A program made the translations under genes and the position numbers. Of a DNA stretch of 64,000 nt, positions 26,159 to 36,125 are shown one piece after another (within the stretch, counting starts at the first letter, position 1; every line of letters starts with the position of its first letter). The notes beneath the pieces are model-generated. The model was given only the letters and a program-made list of their open reading frames with translations. It had not been told where the DNA came from and did not search any database. The DNA is from Bifidobacterium sp. ESL0763. Its GTDB lineage: Bacteria; Actinomycetota; Actinomycetes; Actinomycetales; Bifidobacteriaceae. Location of the stretch: positions 1,550,001-1,614,000 of the forward strand of contig NZ_JAQTHW010000002.1 of the NCBI RefSeq assembly GCF_029433395.1, written 5' to 3'.

Positions 26159-28033
26159 TCACTTCTCTTCGGAGCCTTCGAGCTTGGCCTTCGCCTCGGC
26201 GAGACGCTCGGCCTCGGCCTCCTGGCGCGCCTTGAGGTCGGCGTCGAAGCGCGCGAGCTCCTCGTCGACGGCCTCCGGCGGGATCTTGGCGAAGATCGGA
26301 TGCGGCTTCGGCACGGGCGTGCCGGCCACCAGCGTCTCGCTCTCCCAAGGGTGCACCGTCTCGCCGAGCTTGTAGTCGCCGGTGATGATGGGGTATTTGA
26401 AGCCGGGCTTGTCGAGATCCTCGACCTCCTCGAGACGGGGCAGCGGCGAGAACGTGCCCTTGCCGCCGAGCGCCTCCCACACCTTCTGCGCGGCATGGGG
26501 CAGGAAGGGGGCGAGCAGGTGGTTCGCGTCGCTGACGGCCTGCGCGCAGGTGTGCAGCACGGTGCCCAGGCGCTTGGCGTCGTCCTTGATCTTCCAGGGC
26601 TCCACGGCCGAGATGTACTTGTTGATGTCGCCGACCACCTTCATCGCCTCGTTGAGGGCGTTCTTCTGGTGGTGGCGCTCGATGAGCCCGCCGACCACGT
26701 CGAAGGCGGCCGCGGTCTCCTCGAGCAGTGCGCGGTCCTCGGTGGTCATGGAGTCCTCGTCAAGCTCGGGGATCTCGCCGAAGTTCTTGTACATGAGGTT
26801 GGCCACGCGGTTGACCAGGTTGCCCCAGCTGGCGGCGAGCTCCTCGTTGTTGTGGCGCACGAACTCGGACCAGGTGAAGTCGGCGTCGGAGGTCTCGGGG
26901 CCGGCCACGGAGATGTAGTAGCGCACCGCGTCCACGGGGTAGCGCGCCAGGATGTCCTTGACATAGATGACGATGCCGCGCGAGGAGCTGAACTTCTTGC
27001 CCTCCATGGTCATGAACTCGCTGGCGACCACCTGCTCGGGCAGGTTGAGCTCGCCGAACTCGCCGGGCTCGCCGCCCTTGGATCCCTTGCCGTCGTAGGC
27101 CAGGATCTCGGAGGGCCAGATCTGGGAGTGGAAGGTGATGTTGTCCTTGCCCATGAAGTAGTAGGCGGGCGACTTCGGGTCGTTCCACCACTTCTTCCAC
27201 GCGTCGGGCTCGCCCTTGCGCCGCGCCCATTCGATCGAGGCCGAAAGGTAGCCGATCACGGCGTCGAACCACACGTAGAGCTTCTTGTTGGGGTTGTCGA
27301 TCCAGCCGTCGACGGGCACCGGGATGCCCCAGTCGATGTCGCGGGTGATGGCGCGCGGCTTGACCTCCTTGAAGAGGCCGAGCGAGAAGTTGATGACGTT
27401 GGTGCGCCAGCCCTCGCGCGACTTCAGCCACGTGAGGTTGGCCTCGGCGAGCGCCGGCAGGTCGAGGAAGAAGTGCTCGGTCTCCTCGAAGTGCGGCGTC
27501 TCGCCGTTGATCTTCGAGACCGGGTTGAGCAGTTCGTCCGGGTCGAGTTCGTTGCCGCAGTTGTCGCACTGGTCGCCGCGGGCGCCGTCGGCCCCGCAGA
27601 TCGGGCAGGTGCCCTCGATGTAGCGGTCGGGCAGGGTGCGGCCGGTGGAAGGCGAGATGGCCACCTTCTGCTTGCCCTTGTAGAGGTACCCGTTCTTCAG
27701 GCACTGCTTGAACATCTCCTGGACGACGTGCTCGTGGTTGCCCGTCGTGGTGCGGGTGAAGAGGTCGTAGCTCAGGCCGAGGTCGCAGAGGTCCTTGGCG
27801 ATCACGCGGTTGTAGCGGTTGGCGAGCTCCTGCGGGCCCACGCCTTCCTTGTCGGCCTCCACGAGGATGGGGGTGCCGTGCTCGTCGGTGCCGGAGACCA
27901 TGAGGACATCGTTGCCCTTCATGCGCTCGAAGCGCGCGTAGACATCGGAGGGCACGCCGAAACCTGCGACGTGGCCGATGTGGCGGGGGCCGTTCGCATA
28001 CGGCCAGGCAACGTTCACCAAAATATGAGTCAT
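26159..28033 (-). CDS. metG: Methionine-tRNA ligase
   Basis: Class I aminoacyl-tRNA synthetase charging tRNA-Met. 624 residues. Seen: HIGH at residues 18-21 ([10 protein letters not shown]), a four-Cys zinc knuckle (Cys143, 146, 156, 159 in CPICG..CDNCG), and the KMSKS loop in the form KFSSSR (347-352), the variant of the four-Cys MetRS group. An anticodon-binding helical domain follows, and there is no C-terminal EMAP-like tRNA-binding domain. The C-terminus is a charged helix ([19 protein letters not shown]). No Shine-Dalgarno is visible before the ATG, so the mRNA may be leaderless or short-leadered. A DnaA box lies about 150 bases upstream. Confidence 0.96.
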   Translation of the reverse strand: MTHILVNVAWPYANGPRHIGHVAGFGVPSDVYARFERMKGNDVLMVSGTDEHGTPILVEADKEGVGPQELANRYNRVIAKDLCDLGLSYDLFTRTTTGNHEHVVQEMFKQCLKNGYLYKGKQKVAISPSTGRTLPDRYIEGTCPICGADGARGDQCDNCGNELDPDELLNPVSKINGETPHFEETEHFFLDLPALAEANLTWLKSREGWRTNVINFSLGLFKEVKPRAITRDIDWGIPVPVDGWIDNPNKKLYVWFDAVIGYLSASIEWARRKGEPDAWKKWWNDPKSPAYYFMGKDNITFHSQIWPSEILAYDGKGSKGGEPGEFGELNLPEQVVASEFMTMEGKKFSSSRGIVIYVKDILARYPVDAVRYYISVAGPETSDADFTWSEFVRHNNEELAASWGNLVNRVANLMYKNFGEIPELDEDSMTTEDRALLEETAAAFDVVGGLIERHHQKNALNEAMKVVGDINKYISAVEPWKIKDDAKRLGTVLHTCAQAVSDANHLLAPFLPHAAQKVWEALGGKGTFSPLPRLEEVEDLDKPGFKYPIITGDYKLGETVHPWESETLVAGTPVPKPHPIFAKIPPEAVDEELARFDADLKARQEAEAERLAEAKAKLEGSEEK

Positions 28034-28150
28034 ATCTATCGATTATTGGGCCCAGCGGGGACAGCAGGGCCGCCTTCCCTCCGGCTTCGTCCGCCGTGGG
28101 CCCGTATCCGGCAGGCGGGCGCCGGAGCCCGGGCGACCCGTCCACCGGGT

Positions 28151-28189
28151 CATCCACATTTTTCGCGGACCGGTTCGGGGTTATCCACA
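28151..28189. promoter_or_regulatory. DnaA-box pair between metG and the AbiEi-like gene
   Basis: TTATCCACA (28181-28189) matches the DnaA box exactly and CATCCACA (28151-28158) is a near match in the same orientation, 30 bases apart. They lie in the divergent intergenic region and may be used for DnaA regulation or titration. Confidence 0.55.
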
Positions 28190-28249
28190 TATGCACTTTT
28201 CGGCCGATCCGATTGGCGCGACGCCGTCCGTTTCCCTACGCTGGCTGGC

Positions 28250-28963
28250 ATGAGGACCACAACCACTATCAGCAATGCAGCAAACCTCCCGACGGCACGC
28301 ACGACGACGCGCACGGCCGCTGGAACGCAGAGGCGCCACGATACCGCCGCCGGAACGCAGACGCGCCACGGCACGGTCATCCGCCGCTCGACGCTGCCGC
28401 CGCCCATGTTCGGCAACCCGATGCTCACCAGCAACCGCGACCTGCCCGGCCCGCTGAGCATGCGGCGGCTCAACGACTACGGCGCGGTGCGCCAGCTGGA
28501 CGAGGCCAACGGCTACCTGTGCGAGTATTCCGACACCCTGTTCGGCCGCGGGCGCATCATGACCAACCTCGTGCCACGCACCTGCATCGCCTGCTCCACC
28601 AACGCGCTGTGGGTGTGGATGGGCGGCGACTTCCCCGACGTCATCAAGGTGATCACGGATTCGCACTACCGCTCACGGGTCTACGGCAGGCCCATCGTCA
28701 CGTTCAACCGCCGGGCGCCCGCCGGACAGGTCAGCGAGATAGGCGGGCTCCGGCTCACCTCGCCGACGCGCACGGCCTGCGACGTCGCGCTGCTGGAGGA
28801 CGGGGAGATGGATTCGAAGGGGCGCAAGGAGACGATCTGCGCCATGATCGAGGAGTTCCACATCGAGCCCGCCGACTGCCTCGACATCCTCGACGCCAAC
28901 CGCTTCTGGCGCAACGCCCCGAGGGCACGGGCGTTCTTCAGGGCCATCCTGCACTGCTTCTAG
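28250..28963 (+). CDS. AbiEi-like orphan antitoxin/transcription-factor-type protein
   Basis: 237 residues. Seen: RIMTNLVPRTCIACSTNALWVWMGGDFPD and LRLTSPTRTACDVALLEDGEMDSKGRKETI; a 'TSPTRTxxD' motif following a strand-rich region is characteristic of AbiEi-like proteins of type IV toxin-antitoxin systems, which actinobacteria often carry without a toxin. There is no AbiEii nucleotidyltransferase neighbour. The first 50 residues are Thr/Arg/Ala-rich and could be miscalled; an ATG at 28406 would give a shorter form. TACGCT lies 7 bases before the ATG, suggesting a leaderless mRNA. Function is inferred only from the motif. Confidence 0.55.
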   Translation: MRTTTTISNAANLPTARTTTRTAAGTQRRHDTAAGTQTRHGTVIRRSTLPPPMFGNPMLTSNRDLPGPLSMRRLNDYGAVRQLDEANGYLCEYSDTLFGRGRIMTNLVPRTCIACSTNALWVWMGGDFPDVIKVITDSHYRSRVYGRPIVTFNRRAPAGQVSEIGGLRLTSPTRTACDVALLEDGEMDSKGRKETICAMIEEFHIEPADCLDILDANRFWRNAPRARAFFRAILHCF

Positions 28964-29173
28964 GGGACGCCGACGCCCCATTGCATATGCAGACAGATAT
29001 ATGGATATATGCAGGTAGCAGCCGGCGACCGCCGACGGCGATTAACGACCACGGACGACCGCGAGCGGCCACACAGACGACTACAGACAGCCACATACGA
29101 AAGCGGTCATGGAAGCTACGGGCGAAGCCGAGCGCCGATGGCTACCGACGCACCAAAAGGAGGCGAACAGGCG

Positions 29174-29569
29174 ATGAGCACAAGCAGAGACCGCCGCGCC
29201 AAACCGTCCCACAGGCGATGGTTCCCGCATCGGCGCAAGCATGCGGACGAAGACGGGCGGGAACACGCGCCTGCCACCAGGCTGCGCGGCATGGCAGCCA
29301 ACCGGAATGGCGGGCACCCATTCTCCCACACCGCATCCGGCCGCACCGCTCCCCCGCAGCCGCCACTGCGCCTCACCCCGCTGATGGCCTGCGACGAGAA
29401 CACCGACGAGCGGATCCTGTGGTACATCGTCCGGCACGCGCCGGGGCTGCGCAAGTGGATCATCGCCAATCCGGCGGCCGGCCCGGAGCTGCTGGAGGCC
29501 GTCTCGCAGGCGGGCGGCCCGGGCGTGCGCGAGGGCTTCGCGGTGCTCTTCGGCGAGGTCGAGGCTTGA
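29174..29569 (+). CDS. Small protein with LRV-like (variant leucine-rich) repeat domain
   Basis: 131 residues, start chosen at 29174 because AAAGGAGG is correctly placed. Seen: a basic N-terminal half (RRAKPSHRRWFPHRRKH) without structure signals, then NTDERILWYIVRHAPGLRKWIIANPAAGPELLEAVSQAGGPGVREGFAVLF. The pattern 'LRKWIIANPAAGPELLE' is the LRV repeat seen in many actinobacterial proteins; only about one and a half repeats are present. Probably a cytoplasmic protein-interaction module, function unknown. Confidence 0.75.
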   Translation: MSTSRDRRAKPSHRRWFPHRRKHADEDGREHAPATRLRGMAANRNGGHPFSHTASGRTAPPQPPLRLTPLMACDENTDERILWYIVRHAPGLRKWIIANPAAGPELLEAVSQAGGPGVREGFAVLFGEVEA

Positions 29570-30183
29570 AAGGTCCAAGAAAAGCCTTCGTCATCAATAC
29601 ATAGAAGTAAAAAATATTAGACAAGGTAAAATATGCACCAGCCGGTTTCGCCGATGGCTAAGTGATGGCCAATCGACGACCAGACGCGCGACCGAAATAC
29701 GGCGGTACGGGGCCAATACCCCGAAAACCGTAATAAACACAGACGTTTCTCGAGACCCCGGCGACGCCACGACCGGCCGAAAATGCAACGCCATGGCAAC
29801 GCCGAAACACTCAATAAATAGACAAACAAACGTCGTAGCGGATGAAAAAACGGTAAACTAGATAAACATCTTTTGTAGCCACCGCGCTTTCGCCGCGATG
29901 GACCGTGGAGCAAAAGATCCGGAACCCGGAACGAAAAACGGACTCGACAGGCGCCCGCACGGCTGTGCGGAGCCCACGAAATCACGGCAGGCATGCCGAG
30001 CCGGCGAGGACGGGAACCTCGGCTGGCCAGACACGAGAACGCAGGGTGCGCCGCACCCGACCGCATAGCCGCACGCAAGCAGGCAGACCCGAACGAGGGC
30101 CGCCGCACCGAGTCACCGCAGGACCGGACCCGTAACGCAAGCACGCGCCACAGGGACAGACAGACAACACATGGAGGTTGCGT
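29570..30183. other. Gene-free region upstream of the MHS transporter
   Basis: No credible coding frame on either strand. The first 330 bases are AT-richer and contain promoter-like text (GGTAAACTAGATAAACATC near 29850-29870). The last 300 bases are GC-rich, giving a long leader for the gene at 30184. I see no riboswitch or operator I can support. Confidence 0.5.
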
Positions 30184-31971
30184 ATGCCATCATCGCACGA
30201 CCATCAGAACCACGCCTCGCGCCAATACCGTCCCTCCCGCCACAGGCCGCACCTGCCCCATCCGCACATGCCCCACATGCCCGGCCGACGTCGCAACCGC
30301 CAAGGAGCGAAGTCCAAGCCGCGCATGCGCAAGATCCAGCTGCGCCGCCAGTTCCTGCGCCAGCAGGACGTCACCGTCGTCGAGGAGAAGACCCTGAAGC
30401 AGGCCATCGCGGGCACCGTAGTGGGCAACTTCATGGAATGGTATGACTTCGGCATCTACGGCTACCTCGCGGTGACCATGGCCAGCGTCTTCACCAGCGG
30501 CCTGCCGAAAAGCATGAGCCTGATCGTGATGCTGCTCGGCTTCGCCGTGAGCTTCCTCGTGCGCCCCCTGGGCGGCATCGTGCTCGGCCCCCTCGGCGAC
30601 CGCGTGGGCCGTCAGAAGGTACTGTTCCTGACCATGGGCATGATGGTGGTCTCCACCGCGCTCATCGGCATCCTGCCCACCAGCCGCCAGATCGGCGCGT
30701 GGGCCATCGTGCCGCTCTACGCCCTGCAGATGGTTCAGGGCTTCTCGACCGGCGGCGAGTATTCCGGCGCGACCACCTACATTTCGGAATTCTCCCCCGA
30801 CCGCAAGCGTGGCTTCTACAGCGCCTGGCTCGACATGGGCTCCTACATCGGCTCGGCGGTCGGCGCCATGATGGTGGCACTGACCACCACGATCGCCGAA
30901 CACGGCTGGGGCGTCGACGCCATGGCCAACGGCGGCTGGCGCATCCCCTACCTGCTCACCATCCCACTGGGCGTCATCGCCATGGCCCTGCGCAGCCGCA
31001 TCCCGGAGACCCCGCAGTTCGCGGCGCACCAGGACCGCCAGAAGGAGGAGCAGCAGGAGCTGACGCACGAGGCCCGCGAGGCCGCCTGGCGACGGGTCCC
31101 CGCCTCCGACCGCCCCGGCACCATGATGTACGTCATCAAGCGCCACTGGCGCCGTCTGCTCATCGCCGTGGCCATCGTGGCCGCCACCAACACGGCCGGC
31201 TACCTGCTCACCAGCTACATGCCCACCTACCTGCGCGAGGAGGTCGGCACCTCGCCCACCATGGCCGCCGCGGCCACCGCGCCCGTGCTCATCATCATGG
31301 CGCTGTGCCTGCCGCTCATCGGCCACCTCTCCGACATCGTGGGCCGCAAGCCGGTCTATTCGGTGGCGGTCATCTCCACGTTCGTGCTGGTCTACCCGGC
31401 CTTCCAGCTGCTGCACCACGGCACGTTCTGGGCCATCCAGGGCGCGCTGGCGATGCTCGCCATCCCCGTGGCCTTCTACGCCGGGGTCTCCGCGAGCACG
31501 CTGCCGGCGCTCTTCCCCACCGAGTCGCGTTTCTCGGGCATGGGCCTCTCCTATAACTTCGCCGTCTCGCTGTTCGGCGGCACCTCGCCGCTGATCTCGC
31601 AGGCGCTGATCACCTTCACCGGCAACCACGACATGCCCGGCTTCTACATCATGTTCTTCGCGATCTTCAGCGGCATCGCCACCCTGGTGATGCGCGAGTC
31701 CTCGCGGGCCCCGCTGCCCGGCTCGATGCCGACGGTGGGCAGCGACGCCGAGGCGAAGTTCCTCGTACGCACCCAGGAGATGAACCCGAAGATCGACACC
31801 AGCACCATGCCGATGCCCCTGGTCACCGTCGAGATTCCCGCCGGGCAGATGCTGCCCCAGCGCCCCGAGAACATCAAGCCCGTGAAGAAGGACGAGCGCA
31901 AGGGCAAGGACGCGGATAAGTCCGAGGGCGAATCCAAGCCGGGTTCCAGCTCGGCCTCGAAGGCCAAGTAA
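30184..31971 (+). CDS. MHS-family MFS transporter (metabolite:H+ symporter)
   Basis: 595-residue, 12-helix symporter of the ProP/ShiA/KgtP type, importing an organic acid, betaine or similar solute. The ATG at 30184 follows GGAGG by 7 bases; the frame continues slightly upstream via TTG. Seen: NFMEWYDFGIYGYLAVTM (family signature at helix 1), GPLGDRVGRQKVLFLTM (motif A), MVQGFSTGGEYSGATTYISE and GHLSDIVGRKPVYSV (second motif A). About 75 N-terminal residues are His/Arg-rich, and the C-terminal tail (KKDERKGKDADKSEGESKP) is charged. The substrate is uncertain. A strong terminator follows. Confidence 0.9.
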   Translation: MPSSHDHQNHASRQYRPSRHRPHLPHPHMPHMPGRRRNRQGAKSKPRMRKIQLRRQFLRQQDVTVVEEKTLKQAIAGTVVGNFMEWYDFGIYGYLAVTMASVFTSGLPKSMSLIVMLLGFAVSFLVRPLGGIVLGPLGDRVGRQKVLFLTMGMMVVSTALIGILPTSRQIGAWAIVPLYALQMVQGFSTGGEYSGATTYISEFSPDRKRGFYSAWLDMGSYIGSAVGAMMVALTTTIAEHGWGVDAMANGGWRIPYLLTIPLGVIAMALRSRIPETPQFAAHQDRQKEEQQELTHEAREAAWRRVPASDRPGTMMYVIKRHWRRLLIAVAIVAATNTAGYLLTSYMPTYLREEVGTSPTMAAAATAPVLIIMALCLPLIGHLSDIVGRKPVYSVAVISTFVLVYPAFQLLHHGTFWAIQGALAMLAIPVAFYAGVSASTLPALFPTESRFSGMGLSYNFAVSLFGGTSPLISQALITFTGNHDMPGFYIMFFAIFSGIATLVMRESSRAPLPGSMPTVGSDAEAKFLVRTQEMNPKIDTSTMPMPLVTVEIPAGQMLPQRPENIKPVKKDERKGKDADKSEGESKPGSSSASKAK

Positions 31972-32015
31972 GAACCAGCATCGACCTTGCGACCGAGTAA
32001 GTCGGCAGCCAAAAG

Positions 32016-32059
32016 AACGCCTTTCCGACACAGCGATGTGCATGTCGGAAAGGCGTTTT
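32016..32059 (+). terminator. Intrinsic terminator after the MHS transporter
   Basis: A perfect 15-bp stem (32016-32030 with 32043-32057, AACGCCTTTCCGACA and its complement) with a 12-base loop is followed by TTTTC on the plus strand. The remainder of 31972-32352 shows no gene. Confidence 0.9.
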
Positions 32060-32346
32060 CATATGTGCATGAGCGGGCGAACCCCGCACGCACGCCAGCA
32101 GCCCATGGCAGGCTCCCTATACGGCGAACGGCAATCACCCCATTGAGCGCAATAGTTCCGACCGCGCATCAAGCCCATTCCCCGGCCGTCCCGGAGCGTG
32201 CGTCCACCCAACTCGAACATGACCAAGGCCAGACGAGGCAACCCCTCACACCCTCAAACGGACACGCTTTTTGGCCGTCCTGCCCAACATTGACGCAGCC
32301 ACTCCTACCAGAGATTGGCTCATCGCCGGCCAATCCAATCGGTCCG

Positions 32347-32384
32347 ATAAAAAACGGGCCCGAGGTGTTGCCCTCGGACCCGTT
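32347..32384 (-). terminator. Intrinsic terminator of the InlB-repeat surface protein gene
   Basis: Arms 32353-32365 and 32372-32384 (AACGGGCCCGAGG with CCTCGGACCCGTT, one mismatch) form a 13-bp stem with a 6-base loop. On the minus strand it is followed by TTTTTTATC, 27 bases after the stop of the gene at 32411. Confidence 0.9.
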
Positions 32385-32410
32385 GGTCTTTCAGTTTTCA
32401 GTGGCGAACA

Positions 32411-34411
32411 TCAGTCACGACGACGCATCGCGATCCACGCGGCCGCGCCGGCGGCCATCAGCATGAGCGAGACCACCAGAAGAGGCATGGTCGCGCTGCC
32501 CGTGGAAGCCAGGCGGGACTGGGCATCAGCGGCCTTGGCCTTGTTGCCGGCCTTGTTGCCGGCCTTGTCGGCGGCTGAGCCGGTCTGGTCGGAGGCCGTG
32601 CCATCAGAATCATTGCCATTCGAAACGGTGCCGTTGGAACCGTTGTCACCCGTGGAAGGCTCCTCTGAGGTAGCGTCCTTCTCCCAGGCGGCGGTCAGCA
32701 CGATCTGGGCGTACGGCTCGTTCGCCCTGGTCTCGGAATCAACACCGGTCACCATATCGTCCTTGGCCTGGAACTTCTCGCCGGGCTGATAGGTCTTGCC
32801 CTCGCCGTTGACCTGCCAGCCTGCGAAATGATACTTATCCTTGGCATATGTCGACGGCGCGGCAGGCAGCTCAATGGAATCGGGCAAATCCCCGCCCAAG
32901 TAGGCCACCTTCTGACTATCGCCGTTAGCTTCCGTACCTGGCTCGAGCGTCAGCCGGTACTTCGCCCACTTGCCCGTGAACGAGGTCGGACCGTCGACCG
33001 AGACCGAAGACCCGGCGCCGTTCAGCAGCTCCTCGCCATCGGCCTGCCAGCCGAGGAAGACGTAGCGATAATCCGTGCCGCCCTGGTTGAAGGTCTTGCT
33101 TGGCGCTGCGGGCAGCGTCACCTTGCCATCGGCATTCGCCGCGGCGTCAGCGGGATCGTCCGCATCGTGCCCGGTGCCGGCCGTGAAATCGACGATCGGA
33201 GCCCAGTGCGCGGTGAACGTGGTGCTGGTCATGAGGGTCGCGCTGAAGTTGTAGGCGTAGCGGGCGTTCGGCTGGAACCAGCCGAGGAACTTATAGCCGG
33301 GACGCGTCGGGTCGGCGGGCTGGGTCGGCGTGAAGAAGGAGAGGCCGTTCTGGCTGATCGGGAACGTCTGGTCCGGCGCGGACGTCGTACCTTCGCCGGC
33401 GTCGAACGAGACCACGTACTGCCAGCGTCCGTAAAGGGTCACACCCAGGCGGGGCCTTTCGCCGGCGAAATCGATCGGCATCTGGTCGTATTCGGATTCG
33501 CCGCTCGGCGTGACGAAGGTGTCGCCGGGCTGGTAGGTCGTGCCGGTGCCGTCAAGCTTCGTGTTCCAGCCGAGGAAGGTGGCGTTCATCCACTTGCTGG
33601 TTTGCCCGGGCTGCGGCAGCGTGATCGAGTCGCCCAGATGGTCGACGCCCGTCTTGGCGAACGCGTTGTAGCGGGTGTCGCCGGAACCATCGGCCTTGGG
33701 CACGACGCCCTGGAAGTCGACCGCGTACTTGTTCCAGATGAAGTAGAAGTGGTGCGTGCCGGGCTCAACGGTGTAGTCGTCGGAGTAGCCGGTTCCGGTG
33801 CTGGTGGTCAGCGGCTGGCCGGAGCCGTCACGCTCGGTGTTCCAGCCGATGAGATGGTAATAGTACGTCTTCTGGCTGCCGTTTTCGGTGACCTTGTACG
33901 AAGGGGTGGCGCCGAAGAAGGTGTCCTTGTTGGTCTTCTGCTCGATCGGCGTCCTCAGGTTGACGGACGAGCCGACCGCAGCGGTCACTGTGACGGTCAC
34001 CGGGTCATCCTGGGGATGGTCGCGGTTCCAGGCCTCGATGACGACGGTGCCTTGGCTGTCGTCGTCCTGCGTGGAGACCTGAGACTGGGAAGCGTTGGAA
34101 GCCGAGACCGCCGAGGCGGAGGCGCCGAGGCCGGTCGCCTCGGGCTTGGAGGACGGGTCACCGGATGCCGCCTGCTGGGGCTTGGTGGCGTTGGACGTGT
34201 TGGTTGGATTGGAGGCCGACTGCTCTGTCTGCGCCGGTTGCGCCGAGGAATCGTCGGAAGAGTTTGAGGAACCGGAGGGAATAGCCGCACTGCTCTGCGC
34301 GGTCGGTGCCGCGGAATCGATGGATGATGTACTTGAGGCGTTGGCCGCCGGGGCTCCGAAAACGGAAAGGAGCATGGACGCCGCCGTGATGATGATTATT
34401 GATTTGTTCAT
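32411..34411 (-). CDS. Cell-wall surface protein with InlB B-repeats and LASTG sorting signal
   Basis: 666 residues. Seen: a signal peptide (MNKSIIIITAASMLLSVFGAPAANAS), a Ser/Ala/Thr/Asn-rich spacer to about residue 120, then five or six Listeria-Bacteroides/InlB B-type repeats (patterns such as TRPGYKFLGWFQPN and STTFTAHWAPIVDFTAG). After another Asn/Gly/Ser-rich linker comes a C-terminal LASTGSATMPLLVVSLMLMAAGAAAWIAMRRRD, an LPXTG-like signal with Ala in place of Pro, a hydrophobic segment and an Arg tail. It is probably anchored by a housekeeping sortase and acts as an adhesin-like protein. Monocistronic, with its own terminator. Confidence 0.9.
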   Translation of the reverse strand: MNKSIIIITAASMLLSVFGAPAANASSTSSIDSAAPTAQSSAAIPSGSSNSSDDSSAQPAQTEQSASNPTNTSNATKPQQAASGDPSSKPEATGLGASASAVSASNASQSQVSTQDDDSQGTVVIEAWNRDHPQDDPVTVTVTAAVGSSVNLRTPIEQKTNKDTFFGATPSYKVTENGSQKTYYYHLIGWNTERDGSGQPLTTSTGTGYSDDYTVEPGTHHFYFIWNKYAVDFQGVVPKADGSGDTRYNAFAKTGVDHLGDSITLPQPGQTSKWMNATFLGWNTKLDGTGTTYQPGDTFVTPSGESEYDQMPIDFAGERPRLGVTLYGRWQYVVSFDAGEGTTSAPDQTFPISQNGLSFFTPTQPADPTRPGYKFLGWFQPNARYAYNFSATLMTSTTFTAHWAPIVDFTAGTGHDADDPADAAANADGKVTLPAAPSKTFNQGGTDYRYVFLGWQADGEELLNGAGSSVSVDGPTSFTGKWAKYRLTLEPGTEANGDSQKVAYLGGDLPDSIELPAAPSTYAKDKYHFAGWQVNGEGKTYQPGEKFQAKDDMVTGVDSETRANEPYAQIVLTAAWEKDATSEEPSTGDNGSNGTVSNGNDSDGTASDQTGSAADKAGNKAGNKAKAADAQSRLASTGSATMPLLVVSLMLMAAGAAAWIAMRRRD

Positions 34412-34927
34412 AACACCATCAGTCTTACAGAGATTGCTTGGCGATTACATCTCGTTAGTTGCTATTTCGCCCGATAAAGCACGCACAGCGGTTATTTTTG
34501 CGTAATGCGGTTTTTTGATATCAGACAAACGTTGAAATTCCGCCGTTTTTAGCACACCTGTGACCCACGACACAAACGGCGCAGCGAAACGCAATACATG
34601 TTCTTCAGGCGCATTCGGGTTTTCGGAACCAGCATATCCATCCCCGATTTTGCGGCCGAGCGGACGATGCCGGCACACTCGCGTCCGAGCCGCGGCCCGC
34701 TCAGCGGAAGTGCGATATCAACCGACCACGCCACGCCCACAACTCGCGATGAAGTTCTCTGGCGCGAAACCCATCTTGACGCAGACACCCCAGCACCCAC
34801 ACTCGTTCTCCACACGCGGCAACGACCTGCGACAACCGCCCATGACACGACATCCGCCTGCCATACCACCCATGCGCACACCATGGAACCTGCCGACGGA
34901 CATCGTCGATACGCTTGCGCCGGGGAC
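34412..34927. other. Gene-free region between rsmI and the surface protein gene
   Basis: 516 bases upstream of the minus-strand surface protein. The bases nearest the start are AT-rich and must hold its promoter. The remaining 350 bases have no frame with recognisable protein character; the longest, 34549-34884 minus, has Arg/Val/Ser-rich random-looking composition. Confidence 0.5.
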
Positions 34928-35917
34928 CTACTTGAGCTTCAGCGTCTCGGCGTAGACGGCCTTGCGGTTGGCGAGCGAGCCATCGGGCAGCGGGTGCTCG
35001 GCGACCACGGCGGCGATGGCGTCCTTGACGCGCAGACCCTGCGCCTTGGAGCGTTCGATGGCGAGCGCGGCCAGATCGGCGACGCTCAGCGCCTGCCCGG
35101 TTCCCGCATCGGCCGCGAGCGCCTCCTCCTCTCTGGCGCCGGCGATGACCAGAACGATCTCGCCGCGCGGCGGGTCGTCGACCACGGACTGACGGATCTC
35201 GGCGACACTGCCCCGCCGGATCTGCTCGTAGCCCTTGGTGAGCTCGCGGCACAGCGCCATCGGACGGCCGGGGCCGAACTGGTCGAGCAGGTCGTCCATC
35301 GTGCCGGCGATGCGGTGCAGGGTCTCGTAGAAGACGATGGTCCGGCGTTCGGCGCGCAGCGAGCGGAACCGTTGGATGCGCTCGTTGTGCTTGCGCGGCA
35401 CGAATCCCTCGTAGCAGAACCGGTCGGTCGGCAGCCCGGAGAGGGCGAGGGCGTCAAGCACCGCGCTGGGGCCGGGCGCGCAGGTCACCGGCAGATCACG
35501 CTCGATGGCTCGGCGCACGATGGCCACGCCCGGGTCGTTGACGGTGGGCATGCCGGCGTCGGAGACCACCAGCACCGTCGCGCCGCGCTCCACCTCGTCC
35601 AGCAGGCCATCGGCCTTCTCTCGCTCGTTGTGGTCGTGGTTGGCGACCACCCGGCCGCCCACATGCACGCCCAGCCGGTTGGCCAGATCGTAGAGGCGGC
35701 GCGTGTCCTCGGCGGCCACGATGTCGGCCCGCTCGAGCAGCGCGACCAGGCGTGCGGAGGCGTCGCCCATGTTGCCGATCGGCGTCGCAGCCAGCACCAC
35801 CGTCCCCCGCGGTATCTCCACCACCGGCCCGGCGGGTCCGGAGGGTCTGGCTGTCTTCGCCACAACGTCTTCCGCGCCATTCGTTTCCTCGGCGGCCCGC
35901 GCGCTCTCGTTACTCAT
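34928..35917 (-). CDS. rsmI: 16S rRNA (cytidine(1402)-2'-O)-methyltransferase RsmI
   Basis: SAM-dependent methyltransferase (tetrapyrrole-methylase fold) modifying C1402 in the ribosomal P site with RsmH. 329 residues from the ATG at 35917, which has GGAGAAC at the right distance; ATGs at 35950 and 36040 are alternatives. Seen: VLAATPIGNMGDASARLVALL, VAAEDTRRLYDLANRLG, VVSDAGMPTVNDPG, APGPSAVLDALALSGLPTDRF, FYETLHRI and ELTKGYEQIRRG, the complete family series. The C-terminal domain (LSVADLAALAIERSKAQGLRVKDAIAAVV) is also typical. A 33-bp tandem duplication covers the start region. Confidence 0.95.
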   Translation of the reverse strand: MSNESARAAEETNGAEDVVAKTARPSGPAGPVVEIPRGTVVLAATPIGNMGDASARLVALLERADIVAAEDTRRLYDLANRLGVHVGGRVVANHDHNEREKADGLLDEVERGATVLVVSDAGMPTVNDPGVAIVRRAIERDLPVTCAPGPSAVLDALALSGLPTDRFCYEGFVPRKHNERIQRFRSLRAERRTIVFYETLHRIAGTMDDLLDQFGPGRPMALCRELTKGYEQIRRGSVAEIRQSVVDDPPRGEIVLVIAGAREEEALAADAGTGQALSVADLAALAIERSKAQGLRVKDAIAAVVAEHPLPDGSLANRKAVYAETLKLK

Positions 35918-35973
35918 TACTTGTTCTCCACATGCGTTCCCATTACTCATCACTTGTTCCCCACGCACGGCCC
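35908..35973. repeat. 33-bp direct duplication across the rsmI start
   Basis: Two adjacent 33-base copies each carry, on the minus strand, GAACAAGTnATGAGTAA; that is, the ribosome-site-like GGnGAACAAGT plus an in-frame ATG is duplicated. This gives two near-equivalent starts 11 codons apart (35917 and 35950). Confidence 0.75.
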
Positions 35974-36125
35974 CGCCTCTCACCACGTCATTATTCTTAC
36001 GGTCCGGCTCGCCGTCATATTCAGGTTCCTGCGTCTTCATACCCCCAAGTATCCATCACCGCGGTGACGCAACCCCCGCCATCGCCGCTCCCTTCGGTCA
36101 GCAACAAGACAATCCCGCTAGTTTT

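Noticed and set aside
25853..28249. Long plus-strand frame preceding the AbiEi-like gene
   Set aside because: It is the antisense of metG run into the true gene; coding character begins only at 28250.
28034..28249. T-box or S-adenosylmethionine riboswitch upstream of metG
   Set aside because: The leader before the metG ATG shows no specifier/antiterminator hairpins or terminator.
34549..34884. 111-codon minus-strand frame between rsmI and the surface protein
   Set aside because: No ribosome site, random-looking Arg/Val/Ser composition and no recognisable motif.
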